Shown: positions 9,173 through 18,060, numbered from the stretch's first letter. The stretch: 62,837 nucleotides of DNA from Rhizobium tibeticum (GCF_900110205.1 NZ_FOCV01000035.1:1-62837); one strand, 5' to 3'. Made by a program: numbers and translations. The notes: generated by a model not told the origin, from the sequence alone.

Positions 9173-10822
9173 TCACTGTTTCGACCGATAGCCCTGCACG
9201 ACATGCCGGCAGGCCCGGATCGTCAGGGCCATCACGGTAAGAGTCGTTCCAGCTACGCCGCTGCCAGGAAATGCCGAGGCGTCGGTGACGATAAGATTGG
9301 GAACGTCCCAGCTCTGATTGTAGCCGTTGAGCACCGAATCATTGCTGGACGCCCCCATCCGCGCGCCGCCGGTTTCATGGATCGCGGCGCCCATACACAT
9401 GGTCTTTCGGAACCATCTGCGAAACATGAAGCGGCTGAACCGATCCGCATCCGGAAACGCCCCTCGCCCCATCTCCTTTAGGCCAGTCGGCGAACCGATG
9501 AATTCTAGCTCGCCGCCCACACCTTTGATGGTCTCGATCAGGATCTCCTCCTGCTTCTTGAGGAGAGCGAGTTCCTCGTCCCTCATGGCGCATCGTATGT
9601 GTGGCACGGGAATGCCCCAGGCGTCCTTTCGCCGCGGATCGAGAGTGATGCGGTTGTCCGCATAGGGAAGCATACGCCCGAAGCCGAAGAAAGAAAGACG
9701 GGCGTCGCCGTCGGCGTCCGTCGGCGCGCGGCCGACGCTGCCCTGGAAGTCGAAGTCGCCGCGGCTTAGTTCCGCCTTGTCGAAGCGAGGGATGAAGATG
9801 CCGCCGGACGGATTGTAGAAGTCATCAGTTGGCGCCGAGGTGTCCTTTGCCCAGCCCTTCGCTTCGGAGAACGAGCCAAAGGCGAGGCAAGGAAGCTGGT
9901 CCATGAAATAGCGACCCAGCGTTCCGGAGCTGTTGGCGAGGCCGTCTGGATGTCTGGTCGACTTCGAGTTCAGAAGCAGCCTCACGCTTTCGATCGGCGA
10001 CGCGCACAGCGCCACGATTGCCGACCTGACACTCTCGACGCCCCCTGTGACGCGGTCGATGATTTCAGCGCCGGTCGCAAGCCCGGTTCCCTCGTCCGTG
10101 GTGATACGCCGGACGACGGCATTGTAGCGCGTGGTCAGAAGACCGGTGGCTTGAGCCTTGCGCAGTGGTGCCCATGTGCGCGTAGGATCCGGCGCGATGT
10201 ATCGCCAGGAGACAACATGGCGGCCGTGCCACTTACCTTCGACCTTCGCCTTAAAGGCCTCCTCCGCTGGCGTCAGCCCCGCCCGCTTGGCGTATACGCC
10301 GTCCGGCAGTGTCTCCACCCCGTCCGGATTGCCATAGAGCCCGAGCAAGGATTCGGCCTCCTCGTAGAATGGAAGCAGCTCATCGTACGACACGGGCCAG
10401 TCCTCGCCCTTGCCTGTCAGCGTACGAATCTTGAAGTCTTCGTCGGTCCAACGAAGGAGAACGCGTCCGAAGCTATGAAGACGTCCCCCGCCCTGTCGTC
10501 CTCTGATCCAGAGGAACGGCGAATCCTTCGGGGTCGTGTAGGGATTTTTCCAGTCGTTGACGAAGAAATGGCTGAAGCGTTCAGTAAAGAATGCCGCGCG
10601 TGCCTGTATCGGTTGTCCCTTCACAGTGGCTCGTGCGCGCTCCCATATGTTGATGCTGCTTGCAGGCGCCTTTTTGCGAGCGGGATCGAAGTCCTTTTCA
10701 GTAACGGCGGGTCCCGCCTCCAGAAGAAGTACTGAAAGCCCTTGCGCGGTCAGCTCCATGGCGGCGAAGGAGCCCGCCGCGCCCGAGCCGATGACCAGCG
10801 CGTCGTAAGTAGTCTCTGACAT
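9173..10822 (-). CDS. GMC-family FAD oxidoreductase (sugar/alcohol dehydrogenase type)
   Basis: This 549-residue flavoenzyme has the N-terminal FAD motif VIGSGAAGSFAAMEL (from residue 10) and the C-terminal GMC signature IHETGGARMG (near 493), whose histidine is the expected catalytic base. The usual late NP-TLT segment is altered (VAGTTLTVMAL). It lacks a clear signal peptide. It is the last gene of a minus-strand operon with a sugar ABC importer and a TIM-barrel isomerase. A sugar or glycoside dehydrogenase role, for example oxidation at C3, is therefore plausible but inferred from context. Confidence 0.87.
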   Translation of the reverse strand: MSETTYDALVIGSGAAGSFAAMELTAQGLSVLLLEAGPAVTEKDFDPARKKAPASSINIWERARATVKGQPIQARAAFFTERFSHFFVNDWKNPYTTPKDSPFLWIRGRQGGGRLHSFGRVLLRWTDEDFKIRTLTGKGEDWPVSYDELLPFYEEAESLLGLYGNPDGVETLPDGVYAKRAGLTPAEEAFKAKVEGKWHGRHVVSWRYIAPDPTRTWAPLRKAQATGLLTTRYNAVVRRITTDEGTGLATGAEIIDRVTGGVESVRSAIVALCASPIESVRLLLNSKSTRHPDGLANSSGTLGRYFMDQLPCLAFGSFSEAKGWAKDTSAPTDDFYNPSGGIFIPRFDKAELSRGDFDFQGSVGRAPTDADGDARLSFFGFGRMLPYADNRITLDPRRKDAWGIPVPHIRCAMRDEELALLKKQEEILIETIKGVGGELEFIGSPTGLKEMGRGAFPDADRFSRFMFRRWFRKTMCMGAAIHETGGARMGASSNDSVLNGYNQSWDVPNLIVTDASAFPGSGVAGTTLTVMALTIRACRHVVQGYRSKQ

Positions 10823-10851
10823 GATCTTGATCCGTATTTGCGTATGCGGTG

Positions 10852-11934
10852 TTACAGGCGACGGCCGTCCGCTCCGAAGAGCGAGGCCTTGGCAATGTCG
10901 ATACCGGGAGCGATCTTGGCTCCAGGCTGAAGGCTGACCTCGTCCATGACCCGATAGGAGAAGCTCGAGCCCCCCCAGTCGAACCAGACGACGCTCTCGG
11001 CGCCCATCGGCTCGACGACGGAGACTTTTGCGGCGACGGTCTGAAGACCTGCCTGCCCGCCATTGGGAGCGACATGTTCAGGTCGGACTCCGAGTGTCGC
11101 TGGACCAGGTACGGGCCCATCCGTGAAACGGTATGCAGAAAGGTCGAAACGGACGCCGCGGCTCTCGAAGACAGAATTGCCGCTCGAAAGGACGATCTTG
11201 CCCTCGACGAAGTTCATCGCCGGAGCGCCGATGAAACCTGCGACGAACAGGTTGACCGGGCGATGGTAGATTTCCGACGGCGCCGCGAGCTGCTGGATGA
11301 CGCCATCCTTCATGATGGCGATGCGGTCGGCGAGCGTCAGGGCTTCGACCTGATCGTGCGTCACGTAGATCATGGTGTTGCCGAGGTCCTGATGAAGCTT
11401 CTTGATCTCGACGCGCAACTCGTTGCGAAGCTTGGCGTCGAGGTTGGACAGCGGCTCGTCGAAGAGGAAGACGTCGACCTGGCGGGCGAGCGCCCGTCCG
11501 ATGGCAACGCGTTGGCGCTGACCGCCCGACAGCGCTGCCGGATAGCGGTCAAGCAGGGCGTCGAGATGCAGGAGCGAGGCGGTCCTCGCGACCCTTGTCT
11601 CGATTTCCGCTTTCGGCAGCCCGGCAACGCGAAGACCAAAGGACAAGTTCTTCCGGACCGTCATACGCGGGTAGAGTGCATATGACTGGAACACCATTCC
11701 GATGCCCCGATCCCTTGGTTCCTCCCAGGTGACGTTCTTGCCCGATATCCAGATTTCGCCATCCGTGATGTCCTGCAGCCCGGCGATGGAGTTGAGCAAA
11801 GTCGACTTGCCGCAGCCCGATGGGCCGAGCAGGACAAGGAATTCGCGAGGCTTGATGTCGAGCGACATCTTCTCGATGACGGCGTGGTCGCCGTAGGAAA
11901 TCTTGAGGTCCTTGATGGAAACAGCGGATTGCAT
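10852..11934 (-). CDS. Sugar ABC transporter ATP-binding protein (MalK/UgpC type)
   Basis: The 360-residue ATPase has Walker A GPSGCGKST (about 40), Q-loop, signature LSGGQRQR (about 136), Walker B VFLFDEPLSNLDAK and switch histidine VTHDQ. A C-terminal OB-fold regulatory domain follows from about residue 240. That domain is the mark of the CUT1 carbohydrate importers. The ATG at 11934 is chosen since the longer frame runs into the permease gene. It should power uptake by the two permeases encoded immediately upstream in the same operon. Confidence 0.92.
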   Translation of the reverse strand: MQSAVSIKDLKISYGDHAVIEKMSLDIKPREFLVLLGPSGCGKSTLLNSIAGLQDITDGEIWISGKNVTWEEPRDRGIGMVFQSYALYPRMTVRKNLSFGLRVAGLPKAEIETRVARTASLLHLDALLDRYPAALSGGQRQRVAIGRALARQVDVFLFDEPLSNLDAKLRNELRVEIKKLHQDLGNTMIYVTHDQVEALTLADRIAIMKDGVIQQLAAPSEIYHRPVNLFVAGFIGAPAMNFVEGKIVLSSGNSVFESRGVRFDLSAYRFTDGPVPGPATLGVRPEHVAPNGGQAGLQTVAAKVSVVEPMGAESVVWFDWGGSSFSYRVMDEVSLQPGAKIAPGIDIAKASLFGADGRRL

Positions 11935-11938
11935 GCGG

Positions 11939-12823
11939 TTATCCCTTGACTGCGCCGGCTGCGACCCCGCGCACGAACCAGCGGCCTGAAAAGAAGTAGA
12001 TGGCGAGGGGAACAAGCGCCGTCAGAATGGTCGCGGCCATGTTGACGTTGTAGGCCCGCTCGCCCGTCGTGGTGTTGACGATGTTGTTGAGCTGGACGGT
12101 CATCGGCAGGTTGTCCCGGCCCGCGAAGACAAGGCCGATTAGGAAGTCGTTCCAGATGCCGGTGAACTGGAAGATCGAAGCGACCACGACCATCGGAACG
12201 GCCATCGGCAGCATGATCTCGAAGAAGATGCGCCAGAAGCCGGCGCCGTCGACGCGGGCCGCCTTGCAAAGCTCTTCCGGAATGGCGACGAAGTAGTTGC
12301 GGAACAGCAGGGTCACCAACGGCAGCCCGAAGATCACATGGACGAGGACGACGCCAGCCACGCTGTTGTAGAGTTCCACGGTGGCGAGCAGCCTCACCAG
12401 CGGATAGAGAAAGATCTGGTAGGGTATCAGTCCTCCCGCCATGAGCAGGCCGAACAGGGCTGACGAGCCGTGCGGTCGCCAGAACGACAGGGCGTAGCCG
12501 TTGACGGCCCCCACCAGCACGGAGATCGCGACCGCGGGGACCGTGATCTGGACGGAGTTCCAGAATCCGACACGCACGCCGCCGCACTGCGTTCCCATGC
12601 AAGCACCTGACCAAGCGGTCTTCCAGGCGTCCCAGAAGAATTGCGCCGGCATCGCGAAAATCTGCCCTAGGCGGATCTCCTCCATGTTCTTCAGCGACGT
12701 CACCAGCATCGTGTAGCGCGGCAGAAGGAAGAAAAGCGCCGCGCAGCCGAGGAATGCGTAAAGACCGATGCGACCGACAGTCAGACGGAACGGCTTTGCG
12801 CCGCGGGGATGGGAACGGCTCAT
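11939..12823 (-). CDS. Carbohydrate ABC transporter permease (MalG type)
   Basis: The 294-residue inner-membrane protein has six predicted helices and the EAA loop EELCKAARVDGAGFWRIF near residue 195, characteristic of MalG-like CUT1 permeases. Its start overlaps the stop of the preceding permease by four bases (ATGA), indicating translational coupling and a heterodimer. A longer frame upstream is ignored because it would lie within the other permease gene. The ATPase gene follows after four bases. Confidence 0.9.
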   Translation of the reverse strand: MSRSHPRGAKPFRLTVGRIGLYAFLGCAALFFLLPRYTMLVTSLKNMEEIRLGQIFAMPAQFFWDAWKTAWSGACMGTQCGGVRVGFWNSVQITVPAVAISVLVGAVNGYALSFWRPHGSSALFGLLMAGGLIPYQIFLYPLVRLLATVELYNSVAGVVLVHVIFGLPLVTLLFRNYFVAIPEELCKAARVDGAGFWRIFFEIMLPMAVPMVVVASIFQFTGIWNDFLIGLVFAGRDNLPMTVQLNNIVNTTTGERAYNVNMAATILTALVPLAIYFFSGRWFVRGVAAGAVKG

Positions 12824-13710
12824 CGTTGCACGCCCTTTCTTCTGGATCGGATGTACACGGCATAGCGGAAGGGAACCACGGCCATCAGAACGGACAGCAC
12901 CAGGACCGTAGCCCCGGCGGAAGCCAGCCCGAGATTCTGACGCTCGAAGAGGTTGTCCATGATGAACTTCGCCGGGACTTCGGTGGCCGAACCCGGACCG
13001 CCCCCGGTCAAGGCCACCACGAGGTCGTACGTCTTGATAACGCCCATGCCAAGCAGCATCGAGGCGGCGGCAAGGGCTGGACCCAGTTGCGGTAGAATGA
13101 TGGACACGTAGACGCGCCAGACGGGGATCCCGTCGATCTGAGCGGCCTTCCACTGCTCCTCACTGATACCTCGCATGCCGGCGAGCGTGATGACCATCAC
13201 GAGCCCCGCGCCTTGCCACAGACCCGCGAGGACGATTGTGTAGATCGCCATGTCGCGGCTTACGATCCAGTCGAAGACGAAGCTCGTCCATCCGAGCGAG
13301 CGGACGAAGGCCTGTATGCCGAGCGTCGGGTTGAGCATCCATTGCCAGATGAGACCCGTGACCACGAACGACATGGCATAGGGGTAGAGGAAGATCGTCC
13401 TGAACATGCTCTCAAATCGAACCTTCCGGTCGAGCGAGGCGGCAAGCAGGAACCCGAGAACAAGACAGCCGATCACGTACAAGACGCCGAAGATCACGAC
13501 GTTCTCAAGCGAGGCCAGCCAGCGGGAGTTCCGGAAGAGGCGCGCGTACTGCGCCAGCCCGACGTAGTTCGAAGAGGGGAAAACGGTCGAGTCGGTGAAC
13601 GAAAGCCGGATCGACCAGACCATAGTCCCTATGTAGACGAATATTGCGGCAAACCATGTGGGAAGCAGTGCATAGCTTGCCGTCCTTGAACGCTTACGCA
13701 TCTGCGCCAT
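12820..13710 (-). CDS. Carbohydrate ABC transporter permease (MalF type)
   Basis: This 296-residue permease has six membrane segments and an EAA loop near residue 186 (EEQWKAAQIDGIPVWRVY), as in MalF/UgpA-like subunits. It is separated from the binding-protein gene by 94 bp that contain a stem-loop (13767-13795). Such hairpins commonly let the binding protein be made in excess over the membrane subunits. It pairs with the MalG-type permease that overlaps its 3' end. Confidence 0.9.
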   Translation of the reverse strand: MAQMRKRSRTASYALLPTWFAAIFVYIGTMVWSIRLSFTDSTVFPSSNYVGLAQYARLFRNSRWLASLENVVIFGVLYVIGCLVLGFLLAASLDRKVRFESMFRTIFLYPYAMSFVVTGLIWQWMLNPTLGIQAFVRSLGWTSFVFDWIVSRDMAIYTIVLAGLWQGAGLVMVITLAGMRGISEEQWKAAQIDGIPVWRVYVSIILPQLGPALAAASMLLGMGVIKTYDLVVALTGGGPGSATEVPAKFIMDNLFERQNLGLASAGATVLVLSVLMAVVPFRYAVYIRSRRKGVQR

Positions 13711-13766
13711 GGCGAACTCCTCGGACGATCGGCGCCCTTACGGCAGTGCCGGTGGCGCGTTCAAGT

Positions 13767-13795
13767 CGCGATGGGCGAACCGCCCACCCATCGCG
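13767..13795 (-). promoter_or_regulatory. Stem-loop between binding-protein and permease genes
   Basis: CGCGATGGG (13767-13775) pairs with CCCATCGCG (13787-13795), with extra GC pairing inside. It sits ten bases after the binding-protein stop codon on the transcribed strand and has no T-run. That suggests an mRNA-stabilising or attenuating hairpin rather than a full terminator. Confidence 0.5.
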
Positions 13796-13804
13796 CAGCG
13801 GAAC

Positions 13805-15037
13805 TTAATCGAAGATCTCGTAGAAGGACTTCGCAGACTCCGCCGGGTCGGCGGAAGCATCGCTCCAATACTCGTTGACGAAGTCATTGAGCGCGCCCGC
13901 CTGCTGGGGCGTAAGGACCAGCGCCTGGTCGGGGGCGATCTTACCCGCGGTCATCAGCTCGATACCCTTTTGCGCGCAGATGTCGAGCTTCGACTTGTCG
14001 ACGTCCGACCGCATGGGGATCGAACCCTTCTTGAGAGAAAACGCGACCTGGACGGCAGGATCCATTGCCACTTCCGCCAGAAGCTTCTGTCCGGCCTCGG
14101 AGGCCTTGTCCGCAGTCTTGGGAAACGAGAAGGCGTCCGCGACGTAGACCATCCCGTCCGAACCGGGGACGAGCATGCAGCCGTAATCCCTGCCCGGCTC
14201 CTTGCCGGCCGCGAGGAATTCTCCCTTTGCCCAGTCGCCCATGAACTGGACGCCGGCTTTGCCGGAAATCAGCATGGCGGTGGCGTCGTTCCAGTTGCGT
14301 CCAGCCGCACCCTCGTCGACGTAACCTCGAAGCTTGCCATAGATTTCCAGAGTTTTAGCCAGGCCGGCGACGGAGGCGTCGCTCTGGTCCTTGTCAACGT
14401 AGATCTTGAGGAAGCCATCCACGCCGACCTGGGAGAGCAGGATCATGTTGAAGACCTTTGCCTCCTGCCAGGACTGGCCGCCCCATGCCACGGGTGTCAC
14501 GCCGGCAGCCTTGAGCTTGTCGAGCGCGGCGAAGAACTCGTCCCAGTTCTTCGGCTCTTCGGTGACGCCCGCCTTCGCGAAGACGTCCTTGGAGTAGAAG
14601 ACCCAGCTTTCGCCGTGGGCGCCCGTCGGGGCGAGATAGACCTTCCCATCGTAGGATATCAGATCAAGGATGGACTTCGGAAGCACGTCGGCCCATTTCC
14701 CGGCCTCCGCGGTCTGCTCGACCGGACTCAGCAGGCCCTGCTTCACGAAGTCGGTGTTTGCGACGCCCATCACGCCCTGCTTGGCAGCCGGCGGATCGCC
14801 CGCGACCAAACGGTTCTGAAAGGCGGCGTCCGCGGCGCCGAAGCCGGCGATGGACGAATCCTTCCAGACGCCGCCACGCTTTTCAAACTCCGCCTTGATG
14901 ACGCCAAGGGCCGCGGCCTCGCCACCCGACGTCCAGGACGTGACGACTTCCGCCTTCGGCTTGTCCTCTGCCAAAGCAGGGCCGACGCCAGCGATCAGGA
15001 CGGCCCCGGCAAGCAATGCTTTCATTCCAGTTTTCAT
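13805..15037 (-). CDS. Sugar ABC transporter substrate-binding protein
   Basis: The 410-residue secreted protein has a clear signal peptide (MKTGMKALLAGAVLIAG, cleavage around ALA-ED). A family-1 extracellular sugar-binding fold follows. The mature N-terminus contains the TSWTSGGEAAALGVIK segment seen in GtsA-like glucose/mannose binding proteins, so a hexose or hexose derivative is the likeliest ligand. It is the second gene of the sugar operon, between the isomerase and permeases. A stem-loop just after its stop probably protects its message. Confidence 0.9.
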   Translation of the reverse strand: MKTGMKALLAGAVLIAGVGPALAEDKPKAEVVTSWTSGGEAAALGVIKAEFEKRGGVWKDSSIAGFGAADAAFQNRLVAGDPPAAKQGVMGVANTDFVKQGLLSPVEQTAEAGKWADVLPKSILDLISYDGKVYLAPTGAHGESWVFYSKDVFAKAGVTEEPKNWDEFFAALDKLKAAGVTPVAWGGQSWQEAKVFNMILLSQVGVDGFLKIYVDKDQSDASVAGLAKTLEIYGKLRGYVDEGAAGRNWNDATAMLISGKAGVQFMGDWAKGEFLAAGKEPGRDYGCMLVPGSDGMVYVADAFSFPKTADKASEAGQKLLAEVAMDPAVQVAFSLKKGSIPMRSDVDKSKLDICAQKGIELMTAGKIAPDQALVLTPQQAGALNDFVNEYWSDASADPAESAKSFYEIFD

Positions 15038-15095
15038 TGTTCCACCTTTTTTGGAAAACGACCCTCTTTGGCGGGATCTTCGGTTAGGGAGAGTT

Positions 15096-16049
15096 TTATC
15101 GGTAGATAGGGAGAAGCGCCTGGTTCACGAGCCGGAGACCGTTCGCTATGTCGCCGACTGGGTCGGGCGCGGCGTCGAGCTCGAGGATGGCCCAACCCTG
15201 GTATCCGCGGTCGCGCAGAAGCCGCGCCCAGCCCGGCCAGTCGACACGTCCGAGGCCGAAGCCACAAAAATAGGGCCGATGACGGTCGTGGATGTGCGCG
15301 TCGATCGGAGTATCCGATGGCATCGGTCCAAGCCCGTCCTTCCAATGGGCGATGATCACCCGCTCATGGTGACGGTCGACCACTTGAAGAGGATCGGACC
15401 CCGCGAGAATAAGGTGCGCGGTGTCCGGGCACATGTTGACGTAGGCGGGATCGGTCAACAGCATCATGAGGTCGACGTCGCGGCCGCCGGCAAAAATCGA
15501 ATGAGCCTCGGTGTGGAGAGCGAGCCGCACTCCCCTGCCATAGAGAACGGCGCCGAGCCTGTTCAGAAAGTCCGCGATCTTGCGGGCCTGCTCGAAATCG
15601 AAGAAACGGACGGGAGTGGCGCCCGGCGTCTGGCGAAGGGGCGCCCCGATGACCATGATGTCGCTTCCGCAAGCCTTGAGGAAATCCGCATATCGTTCCG
15701 CCTTGTCGATGATCGCGGACTGCGCGCCGGCCTCCGTGAAGTCGCCCGCGGCCTCGAGTTCGGCGAAGAAGCCGCTCGCCAGCGTCAGCCCGCGCGAGGA
15801 AAGCTCAGCGGCGAAGGATTCGACCGACCCGTATGTTTTGATCGCGTCCTGCCAGTTGAATGGAGAGAACGTCAGCTCGATGCCCGTCACGCCGGAGGCT
15901 GCGACGCCGTCCAGTATCTTGTCCCAGAACCTGCGCGGCTGCGTCTGCGCATAGGCCTTGATCGCGTCATGATCTGCGACGTCCCAGGATCCGGGATGAA
16001 AAAACGTCACGAGATCGACGCCGAAACGAAGTCTGTCCTCACTTGCCAT
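15096..16049 (-). CDS. Sugar phosphate isomerase/epimerase (TIM barrel, AP-endonuclease 2 family)
   Basis: This protein of about 317 residues is of the IolE/xylose-isomerase-like TIM-barrel family. Candidate metal ligands are visible as ELTF (about 60), LHTEAH (about 185), CPDTAHL (about 215), AHWKDG and the late ELD. ATG 16049 is preferred over GTG 16070 because GGAAGG lies six bases before it. As first gene of the operon it probably isomerises or epimerises the imported or oxidised sugar. Together with the GMC oxidoreductase it hints at a keto-sugar route. The direct substrate is unknown. Confidence 0.82.
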   Translation of the reverse strand: MASEDRLRFGVDLVTFFHPGSWDVADHDAIKAYAQTQPRRFWDKILDGVAASGVTGIELTFSPFNWQDAIKTYGSVESFAAELSSRGLTLASGFFAELEAAGDFTEAGAQSAIIDKAERYADFLKACGSDIMVIGAPLRQTPGATPVRFFDFEQARKIADFLNRLGAVLYGRGVRLALHTEAHSIFAGGRDVDLMMLLTDPAYVNMCPDTAHLILAGSDPLQVVDRHHERVIIAHWKDGLGPMPSDTPIDAHIHDRHRPYFCGFGLGRVDWPGWARLLRDRGYQGWAILELDAAPDPVGDIANGLRLVNQALLPIYR

Positions 16050-16081
16050 GAAAGCCTTCCATTCAGACACGGCTACTCGGT

Positions 16082-16100
16082 TGTAAAGGAGACCTTTACA
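16082..16100. promoter_or_regulatory. Perfect palindrome before the sugar operon
   Basis: TGTAAAGG-AGA-CCTTTACA is an exact 8-bp inverted repeat with a 3-bp spacer, 33 bp before the isomerase start. It differs from the LacI-type operators nearby, so it may bind a second regulator or form a 5'-leader hairpin. Confidence 0.5.
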
Positions 16101-16135
16101 CTATTGAAAGCCGATTGATTTCAATGCATTACGGA

Positions 16136-16153
16136 ATGGCAATCGTTTGCCAT
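16136..16153. promoter_or_regulatory. LacI-type operator 1
   Basis: ATGGCAATCGTTTGCCAT is an almost perfect 18-bp palindrome with the central CG of LacI/GalR-family operators. It lies in the divergent region between the sugar operon and its lacI-type gene and would let the regulator act on the operon promoter. Confidence 0.7.
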
Positions 16154-16194
16154 GACTATATAATAGCCGTGCCGCTTTTTATGGCAAGCGGTTT

Positions 16195-16212
16195 TTGGCA
16201 AACGTTTGCTAA
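16195..16212. promoter_or_regulatory. LacI-type operator 2
   Basis: TTGGCAAACGTTTGCTAA is an 18-bp near-palindrome matching operator 1 in its GGCAA-N-CG-N-TTGC core. Its centre is 59 bp from that of operator 1. A looser GGCAAGCGG half-site lies between them. Two spaced sites suggest cooperative or looping repression by the adjacent regulator. Confidence 0.7.
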
Positions 16213-16285
16213 AATTCCGCGATTGCCTTACGCTAGTCGTTGGAAAAATACGAAGCATCGATAAAAAGCGAGTGAAAACAGACAG

Positions 16286-17335
16286 ATGTCAGGCGACGAC
16301 AATTCGGGCCCGCTTATGGCCGACGTGGCACGTCTCGCTGGCGTGGCGATCTCCACCGTGAGCCGGGCCCTCGCCAATCCGGGACGGGTCAACGAGAAGA
16401 CGAGGGCGAAGATCGACGCGGCGGCCAAGCAGCTCGGCTACACGCCGAACGCGATGGCCCGCGGCCTGCGGGTGGGGAAATCGAACGTGGTGATGATCGT
16501 GCTTCCGGGGTCGCTCTACTACGGCACGTCGCAAGTGATCCCGCAGGTTCTCGAAAGCATCAACAGAACCTTGATGCAGAACGGTTACAATCTGATGATC
16601 GCGAACCTCGACAGAGACGAGAAGTCGGAGCGGCATATCCTTGACCTCGCCTTCGGTGGAACCGTGTGCGGCGCGATCGTGCTTTCGTCCACCTTGCCGG
16701 AGGACGGAGGGCGATCCCTCGCCGACGCGCCGATTCCCGTCGTTGCGCTCCTCCAGGACCTGAGCAACGTCGGCATTCCGAGCGTCGTCACCAACGACCG
16801 GGAGGCTGTTCGTGAGGCGACAGCAGACTTGATCGCGCTCGGACACAGACGCTTTCTCTACCTTGCGGGCCCATATGGCAACTATCACGACGTCGAGCGC
16901 TATGCCGGCGCGCTGGAGGCCGTGCTGGCAGCCGGCCTTCCGGAAGAGGCCATTCTGCGCTCGGGCGGGCTCGACTACCGGCATAGTTTCCAGATTGGCG
17001 TGGAGGCCGCGGAATTTTTTGCGAGGCAGAGGGACAAGCCGACCGCCGTTATCGCGACGAGCGACGACATGGCGATATCCTTCATGAGCTCCGCGCAGGA
17101 GAAGGGCTACCGCATTCCCGACGACGTCTCGATCGTGTCCTTCGACGGATCGCCGGTCTGCGCCCACTGCTCCCCCACTCTCTCTGCGATTCAGCAGCCC
17201 ATGGAGGAAATGGGAGAACGGGCCGCGCTGATGCTCATCGGGTATGACGGCGCGGTCTGCGACGCAACTCAGGGTCCGATCGTCATTTCGAGCAAACTGG
17301 TGAGGCGGAAGAGCATTGCAGGTGTCGCGCGGTGA
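16286..17335 (+). CDS. LacI-family transcriptional regulator
   Basis: The 349-residue regulator starts with a LacI helix-turn-helix at about residues 10-60 (MADVARLAGVAISTVSRALA, hinge helix ARGLRVG). A periplasmic-binding-protein-like effector domain covers the rest. It is transcribed away from the sugar operon, and the shared intergenic region holds two LacI-type palindromes, so it most likely represses that operon until the imported sugar or a derivative binds. No other target is evident in the window. Confidence 0.93.
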   Translation: MSGDDNSGPLMADVARLAGVAISTVSRALANPGRVNEKTRAKIDAAAKQLGYTPNAMARGLRVGKSNVVMIVLPGSLYYGTSQVIPQVLESINRTLMQNGYNLMIANLDRDEKSERHILDLAFGGTVCGAIVLSSTLPEDGGRSLADAPIPVVALLQDLSNVGIPSVVTNDREAVREATADLIALGHRRFLYLAGPYGNYHDVERYAGALEAVLAAGLPEEAILRSGGLDYRHSFQIGVEAAEFFARQRDKPTAVIATSDDMAISFMSSAQEKGYRIPDDVSIVSFDGSPVCAHCSPTLSAIQQPMEEMGERAALMLIGYDGAVCDATQGPIVISSKLVRRKSIAGVAR

Positions 17336-17456
17336 CCGCCCCATTGCCGCCCTGCCTTTCCAAACTGAGCACACCCGCTGCTTTCGGCAATCTCTAGCCA
17401 ACGGGCCGCTCTCTATGTTCGAGACGAACCTCGCCAAGCCGTAGACGCCGGCCGCG

Positions 17457-17585
17457 ATGATCCTCAACGTTGGCGGCAACAAGTACCGCATAGTGGGGTT
17501 GGTCGCGTTTCGATCAAAGCGGATTTACGTCCTTTTTGTCGGAACGCACGCCCAATACGATGCGACAGACGTGAATAAACTCTGA
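17457..17585 (+). pseudogene. higB: higB toxin remnant (C-terminal part)
   Basis: A 42-codon reading ends in a segment typical of HigB mRNA-interferase toxins: LNVGGNKYRIVG near the start, then VGTHAQYDATDV before the stop. The N-terminal half of the usual 95-100 residue toxin is missing, and nothing upstream resembles it. The stop lies 17 bp before the higA-like start, the usual order and spacing of higBA. The toxin is therefore a relic. This frame is short and would be missed by length-filtered gene calling. Confidence 0.65.
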
Positions 17586-17602
17586 CGTGAAAGGAGATCG
17601 AT

Positions 17603-17979
17603 ATGTTGAATTTGAAAGCTTTTCGAACACTTCAGAGTGAGGACGAATACAATGCCGCGTTGAAGGAAGTCCCGCCGTATTTCGAGAACGAACCCGACGA
17701 AGGGTCCAATGAGGCTGCTCATTTTGACGCGCTGGTCCTTCTGATCGAACAGTATGAAGCCAAGCACTACCCAATCCCGACTGCGAGCCCGGTTGAGGTG
17801 GTCAAGTCGGTGATGGTTGCGAACAATTACAGCCGCGCCGACCAGTGGCAGTTGGTTCCAAAGCGCGAGCGGCTGATCTTCTGAATGGCAAGCGGTAAAT
17901 CAACTTGGACCAGCTTCGAAAGCTTAGTAAAGAATGGAATATTCCTGCTGGCTCACTGATTGGCGAAGTTGCTGCCTAA
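17603..17979 (+). pseudogene. higA: higA-like antitoxin gene, frameshifted
   Basis: The first 60 or so codons match the N-terminal part of HigA-type antitoxins (YFENEPDEGSNEAAHFDAL, then YEAKHYPI). The frame then shifts around 17850-17865 and stops at 17884. In another frame the helix-turn-helix end of HigA continues as AADLLNGKR, a TAA in place of the usual proline codon, then INLDQLRKLSKEWNIPAGSL and a stop at 17979. Thus a frameshift and a nonsense change have destroyed the DNA-binding part. A good AAGGAGAT ribosome site is still present. The locus is a dead TA module beside repABC. Confidence 0.65.
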
Positions 17980-18060
17980 AAGATCATATTGCCGCAGCGG
18001 GCAAGCTGATGAGTAGAACATAGCTTATTGTGGCACCTGCTTCATAAGCCGGAGAGAAGC

